A model generated the notes under the pieces. It saw only the letters and a program-made list of their open reading frames with translations. It was not told the origin of the DNA and did no database searches. From Chitinivibrionales bacterium (GTDB lineage Bacteria > Fibrobacterota > Chitinivibrionia > Chitinivibrionales > FEN-1185): a stretch of DNA of 9,251 nucleotides. Positions 1 to 5,969 of the stretch are shown here, one piece after another. Every line of letters begins with the position of its first letter. The first letter of the stretch is position 1. The stretch is taken from contig JAQUMP010000108.1 in the NCBI GenBank assembly GCA_028718065.1, forward strand, positions 1 to 9,251, read 5' to 3'. Position numbers and translations under genes: made by a program.

Positions 1-294
1 ATGGCCACTTCGGTTGAGGCCGCACGCGCCCTGCTGTACGCCACCGCCAAAACAATTGACGCAGGCGAAAAACGCTTTTCCAAGGAATCGGCCATGAGCA
101 AGCTTTTTTGCTCGGACGTGGCCATGCGCGTTACCGTAGACGCCCTGCAGGTCATGGGCGGGTACGGTTACATGCGCGAGTATCCCATGGAAAAGCGCAT
201 GCGCGACGCTAAAATAACCCAGATCTACGAAGGCACGAACCAGATCCAGCGTAACGAAATCGCGCTGCAATTGATAAAAGAGAGTGCGAGTTAG
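1..294 (+). CDS. Acyl-CoA dehydrogenase, C-terminal fragment (5' end outside window)
   Basis: This is the last 97 residues of an FAD-dependent acyl-CoA dehydrogenase, which introduces the alpha-beta double bond into an acyl-CoA and passes electrons to electron-transfer flavoprotein in the cytoplasm. Seen: the C-terminal helical domain, with GGYGY at 53-57 and IYEGTNQIQR at 75-84. By family knowledge, Glu77 in that motif matches the catalytic base of short-chain/butyryl-CoA dehydrogenases. Family members are about 380 residues, so some 280 residues lie upstream. The ATG at position 1 is almost certainly an internal Met, because the MAT-EAAR stretch is a normal internal segment of the family. 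The stop shares its last base with the GTG start of rpe, which suggests co-transcription and translational coupling. Chain-length specificity cannot be read from this fragment; the butyryl/short-chain type is only a guess. Confidence 0.93.
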   Translation: MATSVEAARALLYATAKTIDAGEKRFSKESAMSKLFCSDVAMRVTVDALQVMGGYGYMREYPMEKRMRDAKITQIYEGTNQIQRNEIALQLIKESAS

Positions 295-962
295 TGGGAC
301 CTTTACAAATTAAAATCGCGCCGTCGATCCTTTCGGCCGATTTTCGCATACTCGAGTCGCAGGTCAAAACCGTGGAAGCCGGCGGCGCGGACCTGATCCA
401 CTGCGACATCATGGACGGCCATTTTGTTCCCAACATAAGTTTTGGCCCCCTGGTGGTCGCCGCGGTAAAACAGTGCACGCGCCTGCCGCTCGGCGTGCAC
501 CTCATGATAAGCAATCCGCGAATATTCATAGACCCTTTTGTCAAGGCAGGCGCGAGCAGGATTATTATCCACGTCGAAATCCGGGATAATATCTCCGAGC
601 TGTTGCGGATCATTGCGGAGCGGGGAATAAAAACGGGGATATCGCTCAACCCGGCAACGCCGCTCGATTCCATCCGGGACTTTTTGCCGCAGTGCGACGA
701 AGTGTTGGTTATGACCGTTTCACCGGGATTCGGCGGGCAACCGTTTCTACCCGATCAACTTTCCAAGATTAAAGATTTACAGCAGGCAATCGCCGGGCTG
801 AACCGGCCCGTGGAGATCGCCGTGGACGGCGGTATTACCGAAGCAACTGCCGCGCAATGCGTCTCGGCCGGCGCCACCGTGCTCGTTGCCGGAAACTATA
901 TCTTTGCCGCGGCCGATCCGGCCCGCCGAATAGCTCTTCTGCGTAAAAACGCCCAAGTTTAA
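294..962 (+). CDS. rpe: Ribulose-phosphate 3-epimerase
   Basis: This enzyme interconverts D-ribulose 5-phosphate and D-xylulose 5-phosphate in the pentose phosphate pathway, in the cytoplasm. At 222 residues it has the normal length for a complete TIM-barrel epimerase. Seen, in order: APSILSADF at 9-17, HCDIMDGHFVPN at 36-47, VHLMI at 68-72, SPGFGGQPF at 143-151, VDGGI at 177-181 and a phosphate-binding GATVLVAG near the C-terminus. By family knowledge the metal ligands are His36, Asp38, His69 and Asp178, with Asp38 and Asp178 as the acid/base pair; all are present. Loop 6 reads VSPGFGGQ where many homologues have VNPGFGGQ, a mild variation. I chose the GTG at 294 because it puts the usual short leader before IAPSILSADF and overlaps the preceding stop by one base. 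Only a weak purine stretch (AAAGAGAG) precedes it, so translation may depend on the upstream gene. Confidence 0.97.
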   Translation: MGPLQIKIAPSILSADFRILESQVKTVEAGGADLIHCDIMDGHFVPNISFGPLVVAAVKQCTRLPLGVHLMISNPRIFIDPFVKAGASRIIIHVEIRDNISELLRIIAERGIKTGISLNPATPLDSIRDFLPQCDEVLVMTVSPGFGGQPFLPDQLSKIKDLQQAIAGLNRPVEIAVDGGITEATAAQCVSAGATVLVAGNYIFAAADPARRIALLRKNAQV

Positions 963-1080
963 CGATTTTTTTATGGTAATTAAAAGGCCCTTAATATACT
1001 ATTTTTAAATACAATTTAAGACTGTCACGCCGGATCGCCCGCGCATAAAAAGAACTTTTAATCGTAGTATTTTAGTTTTC

Positions 1081-1109
1081 TTGTTGCGCAGCGGTTTAGA
1101 ATCTATATT
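1081..1109 (+). promoter_or_regulatory. Candidate sigma-70-type promoter for the DksA/TraR-like gene
   Basis: TTGTTG at 1081-1086 and TATATT at 1104-1109 are separated by exactly 17 bp. The -10 matches the consensus at five of six positions, while the -35 matches only its TTG half. Transcription would start near 1116, leaving a leader of about 20 nt that contains the ribosome binding site. The rest of the AT-rich gap from 963 to 1080 shows another -10-like TATACT at 995-1000 without a good -35, and no convincing terminator hairpin after rpe. This is pattern matching only. Confidence 0.4.
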
Positions 1110-1129
1110 TAGCAAATTGCTTTTTTGAT

Positions 1130-1134
1130 GGAGG
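1130..1134 (+). promoter_or_regulatory. Ribosome binding site of the DksA/TraR-like gene
   Basis: A full GGAGG lies only 4 nt before the ATG at 1139. It fixes the start of this gene, and shows that the organism uses Shine-Dalgarno signals even though several other genes in the window lack a clear one. Confidence 0.7.
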
Positions 1135-1138
1135 ACCA

Positions 1139-1543
1139 ATGAAAAAGTTAAGTGCCAAAGACATTAAACATTTTAAAGAAAAATTATTGACCGAAAAGCA
1201 GCACGTCCTGGAAGAAATGGGCGAGTTGCAGCAGAATAATCTCAAGCAGACCATTTCCGACCAATCGGGCGAGAATTCGCGCTACAGTTACCATCTTGGA
1301 GACGTGGCCTCGTTGGCATACGGCCGGGAATTTTCCATGGGACTGGCCGAACGCCAGCAAAAATATCTGGAACAGATCGATGAAGCCCTGCAACGGATCG
1401 AAGAAGGCACCTACGGCATCTGCAAGGTCACCGGCGAACAAATCCCCATCGCCCGGCTCGAAGAGGTCCCTATTGCCAAGTATTCGGTCAAAGGCAAGGA
1501 AATCCTCGAACGCCAGCGCCAAAAAGGGACTCCCACGAATTAA
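1139..1543 (+). CDS. DksA/TraR-family protein with degenerate zinc finger
   Basis: This 134-residue protein has an N-terminal coiled-coil hairpin (about 1-85) and a C-terminal zinc-finger-like fold (about 90-125), as in DksA/TraR proteins. Members of this family reach into the RNA polymerase secondary channel to modulate transcription, often with ppGpp. Seen: HLGDVA at 52-57, where E. coli DksA has its DxxDxA tip; Asp55 and Ala57 are kept and the first Asp is His52. The C4 finger is reduced to Cys95. The other expected positions are Thr98 (CKVTGEQIP), Ser116 and Gly119 (KYSVKGKE), so zinc binding through four cysteines is not possible. The surrounding fold residues (GTYG, IPIARLEEVPIA) remain intact, which argues for a functional zinc-independent variant and not for decay. 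The gene stands alone between its own candidate promoter and a convergent neighbour 9 nt away. Its target promoters cannot be inferred. Confidence 0.9.
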   Translation: MKKLSAKDIKHFKEKLLTEKQHVLEEMGELQQNNLKQTISDQSGENSRYSYHLGDVASLAYGREFSMGLAERQQKYLEQIDEALQRIEEGTYGICKVTGEQIPIARLEEVPIAKYSVKGKEILERQRQKGTPTN

Positions 1544-1552
1544 TCGGGGGAC

Positions 1553-3112
1553 CTATTTTTTGGCCTCGGCGCCGATCATATAATACCGTCCATAAGAATT
1601 TTCGGCGACAAGCCTGAGTCCGCCGCACGTGCGTTGAAATCCTCTTTGGATTGCCTGCATCGTGGGGTCTTTTTCTTCCGCAACGGTTACTACGATCATT
1701 TTGGGCCTAAAGCGGGCCACGACCGTATCCACTTTCGACGAATCAAAAAACGCCTGTATGCCGACGCAGTTCCGGTTGCAAAGGAAATTCAACTGGGCCA
1801 GCGAGCCCGCGCAGTAGGTTTGGTTTTGGCCGACCAGGTCGGTGATCGCGGATACGTATTCGGCAAAACAGCGGTCGGTTTTCGGCGCGGCGGCAAGGGT
1901 CCGTTCGTAATAGCGGTGAGGATTGACAACCGGAATAAGGCACACGGCAAGCACAAAAGGCGCTGCCATGCCGCGCAGGCGGGGGAAAAACCGACCTGAC
2001 GCTTTTTCGCCCAAACCGATCATGGCATGCACGCCGTACGCATATACAAACGGCATAAAAGGCAGCAGATAGCGCACCGCGGCCCAGGAACGCGCATAGC
2101 CGACATAGCAGCATGCGCAAAACGACAGCAAAAATCCCGCGGCCGCCAAAGCATTATAAAACGTTCTTTTTTGCAATAACGCAACGGCCGCAAAGGCAAG
2201 CGGCAATATTTCAAGGCCGTGCTCAAAGAAATTCAAGGTATCGGTCAGGTTCAAAAACCCCTTTGCCAGCGCTTTGAGCGGTAATAAACCGTTATGTAAA
2301 CCAATGAACCCTCCCACGGAAAACCCAGCCGTCTGGTTCATGGATGGGCTCAGCAGCCCGGCATTGCCCGCAATATAGAAAGGATTACCAAACTGTAGCC
2401 ATGACCGGGCCAGCCAGGGTGTCATGACGGCGAACATGGCCCCCAACGCCAGGAAAGAATGCCACAGGGGAATTTTCCGGGTTTTAAAGTACCAAATACC
2501 GGCAAAAACAATCGCCGGCGCGAACAGAACGGCGTTCGGCCGCACTAGGTAAAGCAATCCGGCAATAATCCCGGCCGCAATCCAATAGGCCCGGCCCGCC
2601 GGGTGCAGATAAACCGTGGCTAGCAATAAAAGCGAAAGCACCAGACCGAAAAGTCCCTCGGTGTAAACCTGGGCGTTCCAATAAAGTTGCAGCAGCGAAA
2701 AAGCGGTCAGGGCCAGCGTCACGAGGGCGGTTTTTACGCCGAAGAATTTTCGCCATACCAGATAGGCCGCGCCGCAGGCGGTCAGGAATACGGCCGCAAC
2801 GGCGCCGAGCGCCGTGCCCAGCGAAATGCCAAAGCATTTAAAGGCCGCGGCCAGGACTAAAACAAGCCCCGGATAGCGGAAATCATCGGGCCGCGGCAGA
2901 GTCCAATGCTGAAGAAAAAGGTACTCAAGCCATCGCGTGGAAAACCCGTTCCCCCGCGCAAATTCGGCCGCCGCGCTCATCCAGGAACCCTCGTCGCCGG
3001 TGGGCAGCCCGTGGTGGACAATACGCTCCTGCAGAAAATGGAACGCCAGCAGCAGCAGCAACCCCACCAACGCGCATTCCGCGTAAATCTTTATTCTATT
3101 TTCCTTTGTCAA
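1553..3112 (-). CDS. GT-C fold membrane glycosyltransferase (PMT/ArnT-like, GT39/GT83-type)
   Basis: A 519-residue polytopic inner-membrane protein resembling dolichyl- or undecaprenyl-phosphate-sugar-dependent glycosyltransferases of the PMT/ArnT group. Seen: a first membrane helix at about 13-28, then a periplasmic loop with Asp40-Glu41 (GDEGSW) in the usual place of the catalytic acidic residue, and FRYPG at 78-82 matching the family R-P-G motif. Next come YTEGLF around Glu152, repeated hydrophobic segments to about residue 400, and a soluble, presumably periplasmic C-terminal domain of about 115 residues. That domain contains several cysteines (TYCAG, LCNRNCVG, RTCGG) that could form disulfides. 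The start is a TTG at 3112-3110, chosen because AAGGAG lies 6 nt upstream and the next residues lead straight into the first helix. Acceptor and sugar are unknown. It is a single-gene unit, convergent with the DksA-like gene and divergent from gluconokinase. Confidence 0.85.
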   Translation of the reverse strand: MTKENRIKIYAECALVGLLLLLAFHFLQERIVHHGLPTGDEGSWMSAAAEFARGNGFSTRWLEYLFLQHWTLPRPDDFRYPGLVLVLAAAFKCFGISLGTALGAVAAVFLTACGAAYLVWRKFFGVKTALVTLALTAFSLLQLYWNAQVYTEGLFGLVLSLLLLATVYLHPAGRAYWIAAGIIAGLLYLVRPNAVLFAPAIVFAGIWYFKTRKIPLWHSFLALGAMFAVMTPWLARSWLQFGNPFYIAGNAGLLSPSMNQTAGFSVGGFIGLHNGLLPLKALAKGFLNLTDTLNFFEHGLEILPLAFAAVALLQKRTFYNALAAAGFLLSFCACCYVGYARSWAAVRYLLPFMPFVYAYGVHAMIGLGEKASGRFFPRLRGMAAPFVLAVCLIPVVNPHRYYERTLAAAPKTDRCFAEYVSAITDLVGQNQTYCAGSLAQLNFLCNRNCVGIQAFFDSSKVDTVVARFRPKMIVVTVAEEKDPTMQAIQRGFQRTCGGLRLVAENSYGRYYMIGAEAKK

Positions 3113-3118
3113 ATCCAG

Positions 3119-3124
3119 CTCCTT
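3119..3124 (-). promoter_or_regulatory. Ribosome binding site supporting a TTG start
   Basis: On the minus strand AAGGAG ends 6 nt before the TTG at 3112-3110. This is the main argument for the non-ATG start of the GT-C glycosyltransferase. Confidence 0.65.
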
Positions 3125-3170
3125 CGCACCCGCTTTGGACCCCGGATCGGCCTTTTCTTCCCGTGCATTT

Positions 3171-3176
3171 ATTATA
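3171..3176 (-). promoter_or_regulatory. Candidate -10 element for the GT-C glycosyltransferase gene
   Basis: The minus strand reads a perfect TATAAT here, about 60 nt upstream of the TTG start. No good -35 is found 16-18 bp further upstream (TGGTTT is the nearest), so the promoter may be weak, activator-dependent or not real. Confidence 0.35.
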
Positions 3177-3216
3177 GTAACGGGGGAAACAGGAAACCAT
3201 GCTTTTTTAATAAGAC

Positions 3217-3246
3217 TTGACTACCGCCGTAATCTTTCGCGGTAAA
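3217..3246 (+). promoter_or_regulatory. Candidate -35 with overlapping inverted repeat upstream of gluconokinase
   Basis: TTGACT at 3217-3222 matches the -35 consensus at five of six positions. The -10 region 18 bp away is poor (GGTAAA, 3241-3246). Starting within the -35 is a perfect inverted repeat, TACCGC at 3222-3227 and GCGGTA at 3239-3244, with 11 bp between the arms. Its position over a promoter would suit an operator, but it does not resemble the E. coli GntR site, so any link to gluconate is speculative. A second short palindrome, GATTTT-A-AAAATC, lies at 3303-3315. Confidence 0.25.
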
Positions 3247-3338
3247 AAATGTAGCGTTCAGCCTTTTCCGCAGCGTATCTTACCAACGAGAGCAGGACGG
3301 ACGATTTTAAAAATCCCGACGATAACGCAACAACCGCC

Positions 3339-3836
3339 ATGATTATTATTTTAATGGGCGTTTCCGGCAGCGGTAAAACCGCCATAGGAAAACTTCTGGC
3401 GGAGCGTTTACATTTTCCCTTTGTAGACGCCGATGACTTTCATAGCGCCATGAGCAAAAACAAGATGTCCCGCGGCACGGCCCTTACCGACCAGGATCGT
3501 CTTCCCTGGCTTAAAAAGCTCCGCGGTCATTTATTGTTTCGCTTTAAAAAGGGCCAGAGTTGCGTCCTGGCTTGCTCGGCGCTCAAACGGAAATATCGGG
3601 ACATTCTGGCATTCGACAAATCAGAAGTCAGGTTCGTTTTTCTCAAGGGAGAAATTAAATTGATCACCGAACGTCTTAAAAATCGTCGCGGACATTATTT
3701 GCACCCGGCCCTGTTGCCAAGCCAGTTTAAAACACTCGAGGAGCCCTTCGATGCCCTGATGGTCGATATTGACAAAAAAGAACAGGCGATCGTAGACGAT
3801 ATCGTAGCAAGGCTCCCTGTCGGGTGGTTTGCGTAG
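3339..3836 (+). CDS. Gluconokinase, GntK type
   Basis: This enzyme phosphorylates D-gluconate with ATP to 6-phosphogluconate, feeding the pentose phosphate or Entner-Doudoroff pathway in the cytoplasm. The length of 165 residues is normal for the small P-loop gluconokinases. Seen: Walker A GVSGSGKT at 7-14, VDADDFH at 29-35 (the substrate-binding DxDDxH region), KMSRGTALTDQDRLPWL at 42-58, the CSALKRKYRD block at 79-88 and GHYLHPALLPSQFKTLEEP at 118-136. All match the order expected for GntK. Shikimate kinase has a similar P-loop but lacks the last two blocks. No clear Shine-Dalgarno sequence precedes the ATG; the family usually has only a few residues before the P-loop, so this start is favoured. 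The Omp85 gene follows 34 nt later on the same strand. No gluconate transporter or 6-phosphogluconate dehydrogenase is nearby. Confidence 0.94.
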   Translation: MIIILMGVSGSGKTAIGKLLAERLHFPFVDADDFHSAMSKNKMSRGTALTDQDRLPWLKKLRGHLLFRFKKGQSCVLACSALKRKYRDILAFDKSEVRFVFLKGEIKLITERLKNRRGHYLHPALLPSQFKTLEEPFDALMVDIDKKEQAIVDDIVARLPVGWFA

Positions 3837-3839
3837 CAC

Positions 3840-3859
3840 GTATTTTAAACGTAAAATAC
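3840..3859 (+). repeat. Perfect AT-rich inverted repeat between gluconokinase and Omp85 genes
   Basis: GTATTTTA and TAAAATAC form an 8-bp perfect stem around the 4-nt loop AACG, just after the gluconokinase stop and 11 nt before the Omp85 start. The stem is AT-rich and no U-tract follows, so it is not a standard intrinsic terminator. It could be an mRNA-processing hairpin, a translational control element or an operator. Confidence 0.45.
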
Positions 3860-3870
3860 CTTGAGCGCTT

Positions 3871-5622
3871 ATGGCCATTAAAAACATTTTTTTCTTCGTT
3901 TTGTTATTTGTCTTTTTATCATCGGCATTCGCCGATGATATCGTCATCAAAGATTCGGCCAGGGCCTATTTCATTACCGACACAACCGGTGAATTGCCCG
4001 CGATTTTAAGCCATGCCCGCCGCCCGCAAATCAACGCAAAAAAATCCATTGCCGCTCTTTTTTCGCTATTCGATTCGCTAGGGTTTTTTAATACAACGCT
4101 CGACACCATGACCAAAGACAGCATCCGCATTACTCCCGGAAAACGCAGCATCATTGCGCGCAGCTCCCTCCGCGTTGTCAATGGCGCGGCAGTTCCCGAT
4201 TCGCTCCCGAGGTTACCGGCGCCTCAAGCCTACGACCGCGGGCGCCTGGCGGCTTATTGCCGGGAACTGGTCGCCTATTACACCACCCACGGGTTTCCCT
4301 TTGCGCGCGTGGCGATATCCTTGACGGATAGTATTTTGGCGGCGGGCAGCGGCGACAAAACGGCGCCGTTTGCGCCCCTGATCGCTGTTTTTAATATTTA
4401 TCCGGACCTTGCCGCAACCTTTGCGGCGCCGCTGATTAAGACCGTCAATCAGACCAGCATCGCTCTTTTACGCCACGACTGCGCTTTTAAGCGCGGCCAG
4501 CGCTTCGACAGCCGCCTGCTTTTGCTCAGCCGGCAGCGGCTGCTGGCCCGCGCATATATCAGCGAGGTAATGACCGAAGCGCCCAGGTTGGTCCCGCCGG
4601 ACCCGCGCGATAGCTCCTCGCGGGAAAAAAACGAAGTCGTGATACCCCTTTTTGTCAACGATAAGCAGGGCCTGGGGCTGGAAGGCGCCCTGGCCGTATC
4701 GAGCGGGCAGACGGCGCGCACGCAATTGTCGGGGAATGCCACGATCACTTTTTTAAACGTTTTTCACCACGGGGAAGGCGCGACTATACTTTACAAAGGT
4801 GATGATAACTACCAGCAGCTTGCGGCAACGTACAGTCAACCCTGGCTTTTAAACCTGCCGCTTTTCGGCCGCCTGAGCGCCCAGATTAATATCCAGCAGC
4901 AGGAGTACGGCCAATCCGAGGGCGCCGCGGAAATGCTGACGGAACTCAACCCGTACTGGAGCACGGGGCTGGCGCTCAAGGCGCACGAAACCACGCTCGA
5001 TAGCGCGGCGGCGATTTCGTCCAACACGCTCTACCGTTTCTGGGGAATCGATTACATCCTATCCTGCAAGGGGGCTTTGCCGGCGCGCAACACCGGCACG
5101 AGCGCTTTTACGCTCTCCGCAGGCACCGGGCAGTCGATCGCCTCGGGCCAATCAACCGAACGGTTTCAACTTTCCGGGGTCGTTTTACACCAGCAGGCAC
5201 TTTTTTCACCGGTGGCCATTTTGGGGAAGCTGGTCACTAAAAATTTTTTCTCGGCCGAAGGCGAATTGCCCGATGCGGAGCTCTACCGCGTGGGCGGGTT
5301 CCAATCGATCCGCGGTTATGCCGAAAATGAATTTGCGTTTCGCACGGTTTGCATCGGTCAACTGGAGCTGCTCTATTATTATAACAACGCGGGGGCCTTG
5401 TATATTTTCGGCGACGGCGGCATGGGCAGCAAGGCCTACCTTTGGCGCGCCGACGCTGCGGGGCAAAAATTCTTCGGCTACGGGCTTGGCATCCGCATAC
5501 CCAACCGCCTCGGCATCGTTTCGCTCGAATGGGCGCGTAACATTTCCGATGTGCAAAGCCTGGGACGCCTTCATTTTGGCATCAGCAATGCCTTTTCCGC
5601 GGCCGGGACCCCGTTGGATTAA
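3871..5622 (+). CDS. Omp85-superfamily outer-membrane protein (BamA/TamA-like)
   Basis: A 583-residue secreted protein of the Omp85 (surface antigen D15) superfamily, whose members insert or export proteins at the outer membrane. Seen: a short basic start (Lys4), a hydrophobic stretch at 6-18 and an AFA-DD signal-peptidase site after Ala21. A periplasmic part of about 270 residues follows, with two or three POTRA-like units: around 50-100 (SLGFFNTTL), 120-190 (VAYYTTHGFPFARVAI) and 190-250. A beta-rich barrel fills the rest. GGFQSIRGY at 475-483 carries the signature RGY of barrel loop 6 at Arg481-Tyr483. The last strand ends HFGISNAF, followed by eight extra residues, whereas many barrels end on the aromatic residue. 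It is shorter than BamA (about 800), which has five POTRA domains, so a TamA-like or single-partner transporter role is more likely. The ATG at 3871 gives a proper signal peptide but has no clear ribosome binding site. Confidence 0.85.
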   Translation: MAIKNIFFFVLLFVFLSSAFADDIVIKDSARAYFITDTTGELPAILSHARRPQINAKKSIAALFSLFDSLGFFNTTLDTMTKDSIRITPGKRSIIARSSLRVVNGAAVPDSLPRLPAPQAYDRGRLAAYCRELVAYYTTHGFPFARVAISLTDSILAAGSGDKTAPFAPLIAVFNIYPDLAATFAAPLIKTVNQTSIALLRHDCAFKRGQRFDSRLLLLSRQRLLARAYISEVMTEAPRLVPPDPRDSSSREKNEVVIPLFVNDKQGLGLEGALAVSSGQTARTQLSGNATITFLNVFHHGEGATILYKGDDNYQQLAATYSQPWLLNLPLFGRLSAQINIQQQEYGQSEGAAEMLTELNPYWSTGLALKAHETTLDSAAAISSNTLYRFWGIDYILSCKGALPARNTGTSAFTLSAGTGQSIASGQSTERFQLSGVVLHQQALFSPVAILGKLVTKNFFSAEGELPDAELYRVGGFQSIRGYAENEFAFRTVCIGQLELLYYYNNAGALYIFGDGGMGSKAYLWRADAAGQKFFGYGLGIRIPNRLGIVSLEWARNISDVQSLGRLHFGISNAFSAAGTPLD

Positions 5623-5625
5623 CGC

Positions 5626-5889
5626 CTATCCGTATTTCTTGACAATAGGTATTAACTCGTACTCAACGACGTCGGCATAGCCGACCCAATCCTGCTGCTG
5701 CTGCATGAGCATGAGGGTTTCCAGCGCGTACAGGAATTTTGTGCGCGGCTCATAGGTAAGTTTGGCAGGCAGGGATTCGAGCGCGCCCAGGGCGCAGTTG
5801 GCCGAAGAGGCCGCGTCCCGGAAATCGCCGAGGCGGGCGCTGCGTGCGACGGAGCTGAGCAGCGCTATAAGATCGGCATTGTTTGGCAT
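5626..5889 (-). CDS. Small helical protein of unknown function (87 residues)
   Basis: I do not assign a function. The protein is predicted to be mostly helical and soluble, with no signal peptide, cysteine pair or nucleotide-binding motif. Seen: an N-terminal helix (ADLIALLSSVARSARLGDF), a middle helix rich in leucine and methionine with four consecutive glutamines (MQQQQDW), and an acidic C-terminal segment, YADVVEYELIPIVKKYG. That last segment resembles the 'D-x-LEYEL-P-L' endings I recall in small uncharacterised proteins near glycosyltransferase or motility genes, but this is memory, not a search result. The gene is tail to tail with the Omp85 gene, with 3 nt between stops, and diverges from the CgeB-like glycosyltransferase gene across 80 nt. 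Only a weak TAGG lies upstream of its ATG. It could be an accessory partner of the divergent glycosyltransferase. Confidence 0.7.
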   Translation of the reverse strand: MPNNADLIALLSSVARSARLGDFRDAASSANCALGALESLPAKLTYEPRTKFLYALETLMLMQQQQDWVGYADVVEYELIPIVKKYG

Positions 5890-5969
5890 AATCGGGCCTA
5901 CAATAAATTTTTAAGGGCGATCTGCGAATCGCGCTACTTTATTCTGCAATATTATATTACCATTAATTT
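5890..5969. promoter_or_regulatory. Divergent promoter region between the 87-residue gene and the CgeB-like gene
   Basis: This 80-nt AT-rich gap must serve two divergent genes. The plus strand has TATATT at 5953-5958 and the minus strand a perfect TATAAT at 5956-5951, so the two candidate -10 elements overlap. Neither has a good -35. An inverted repeat, GCGAT at 5917-5921 and ATCGC at 5928-5932, lies towards the small gene. If TATATT is used, transcription of the CgeB-like gene would start only about 5 nt before its ATG. Confidence 0.3.

Noticed and set aside
209..673. A 154-codon minus-strand frame across the acyl-CoA dehydrogenase/rpe junction
   Set aside because: It is antisense to two firmly identified genes and has no recognisable features.
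979..996. ATTAA/TTAAT inverted repeat after rpe as a possible terminator
   Set aside because: The outer arms pair but the centre mismatches, and no GC-rich stem followed by a T-tract is present.
1139..1543. Reading the loss of zinc cysteines as gene decay
   Set aside because: The frame is intact, the strong ribosome binding site is present, and the surrounding fold residues are kept; a functional variant is more likely.
3047..3060. CAG triplet run that could be a microsatellite
   Set aside because: It is only four units and simply encodes the leucine run of the first membrane helix of the GT-C protein on the minus strand.
5206..5574. A 122-codon minus-strand frame within the Omp85 gene
   Set aside because: It covers the RGY-containing barrel region of the real gene and shows no independent gene signals.
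5692..5705. CTG triplet run in the 87-residue gene
   Set aside because: It is a short run that encodes four glutamines; too short to call a repeat element.
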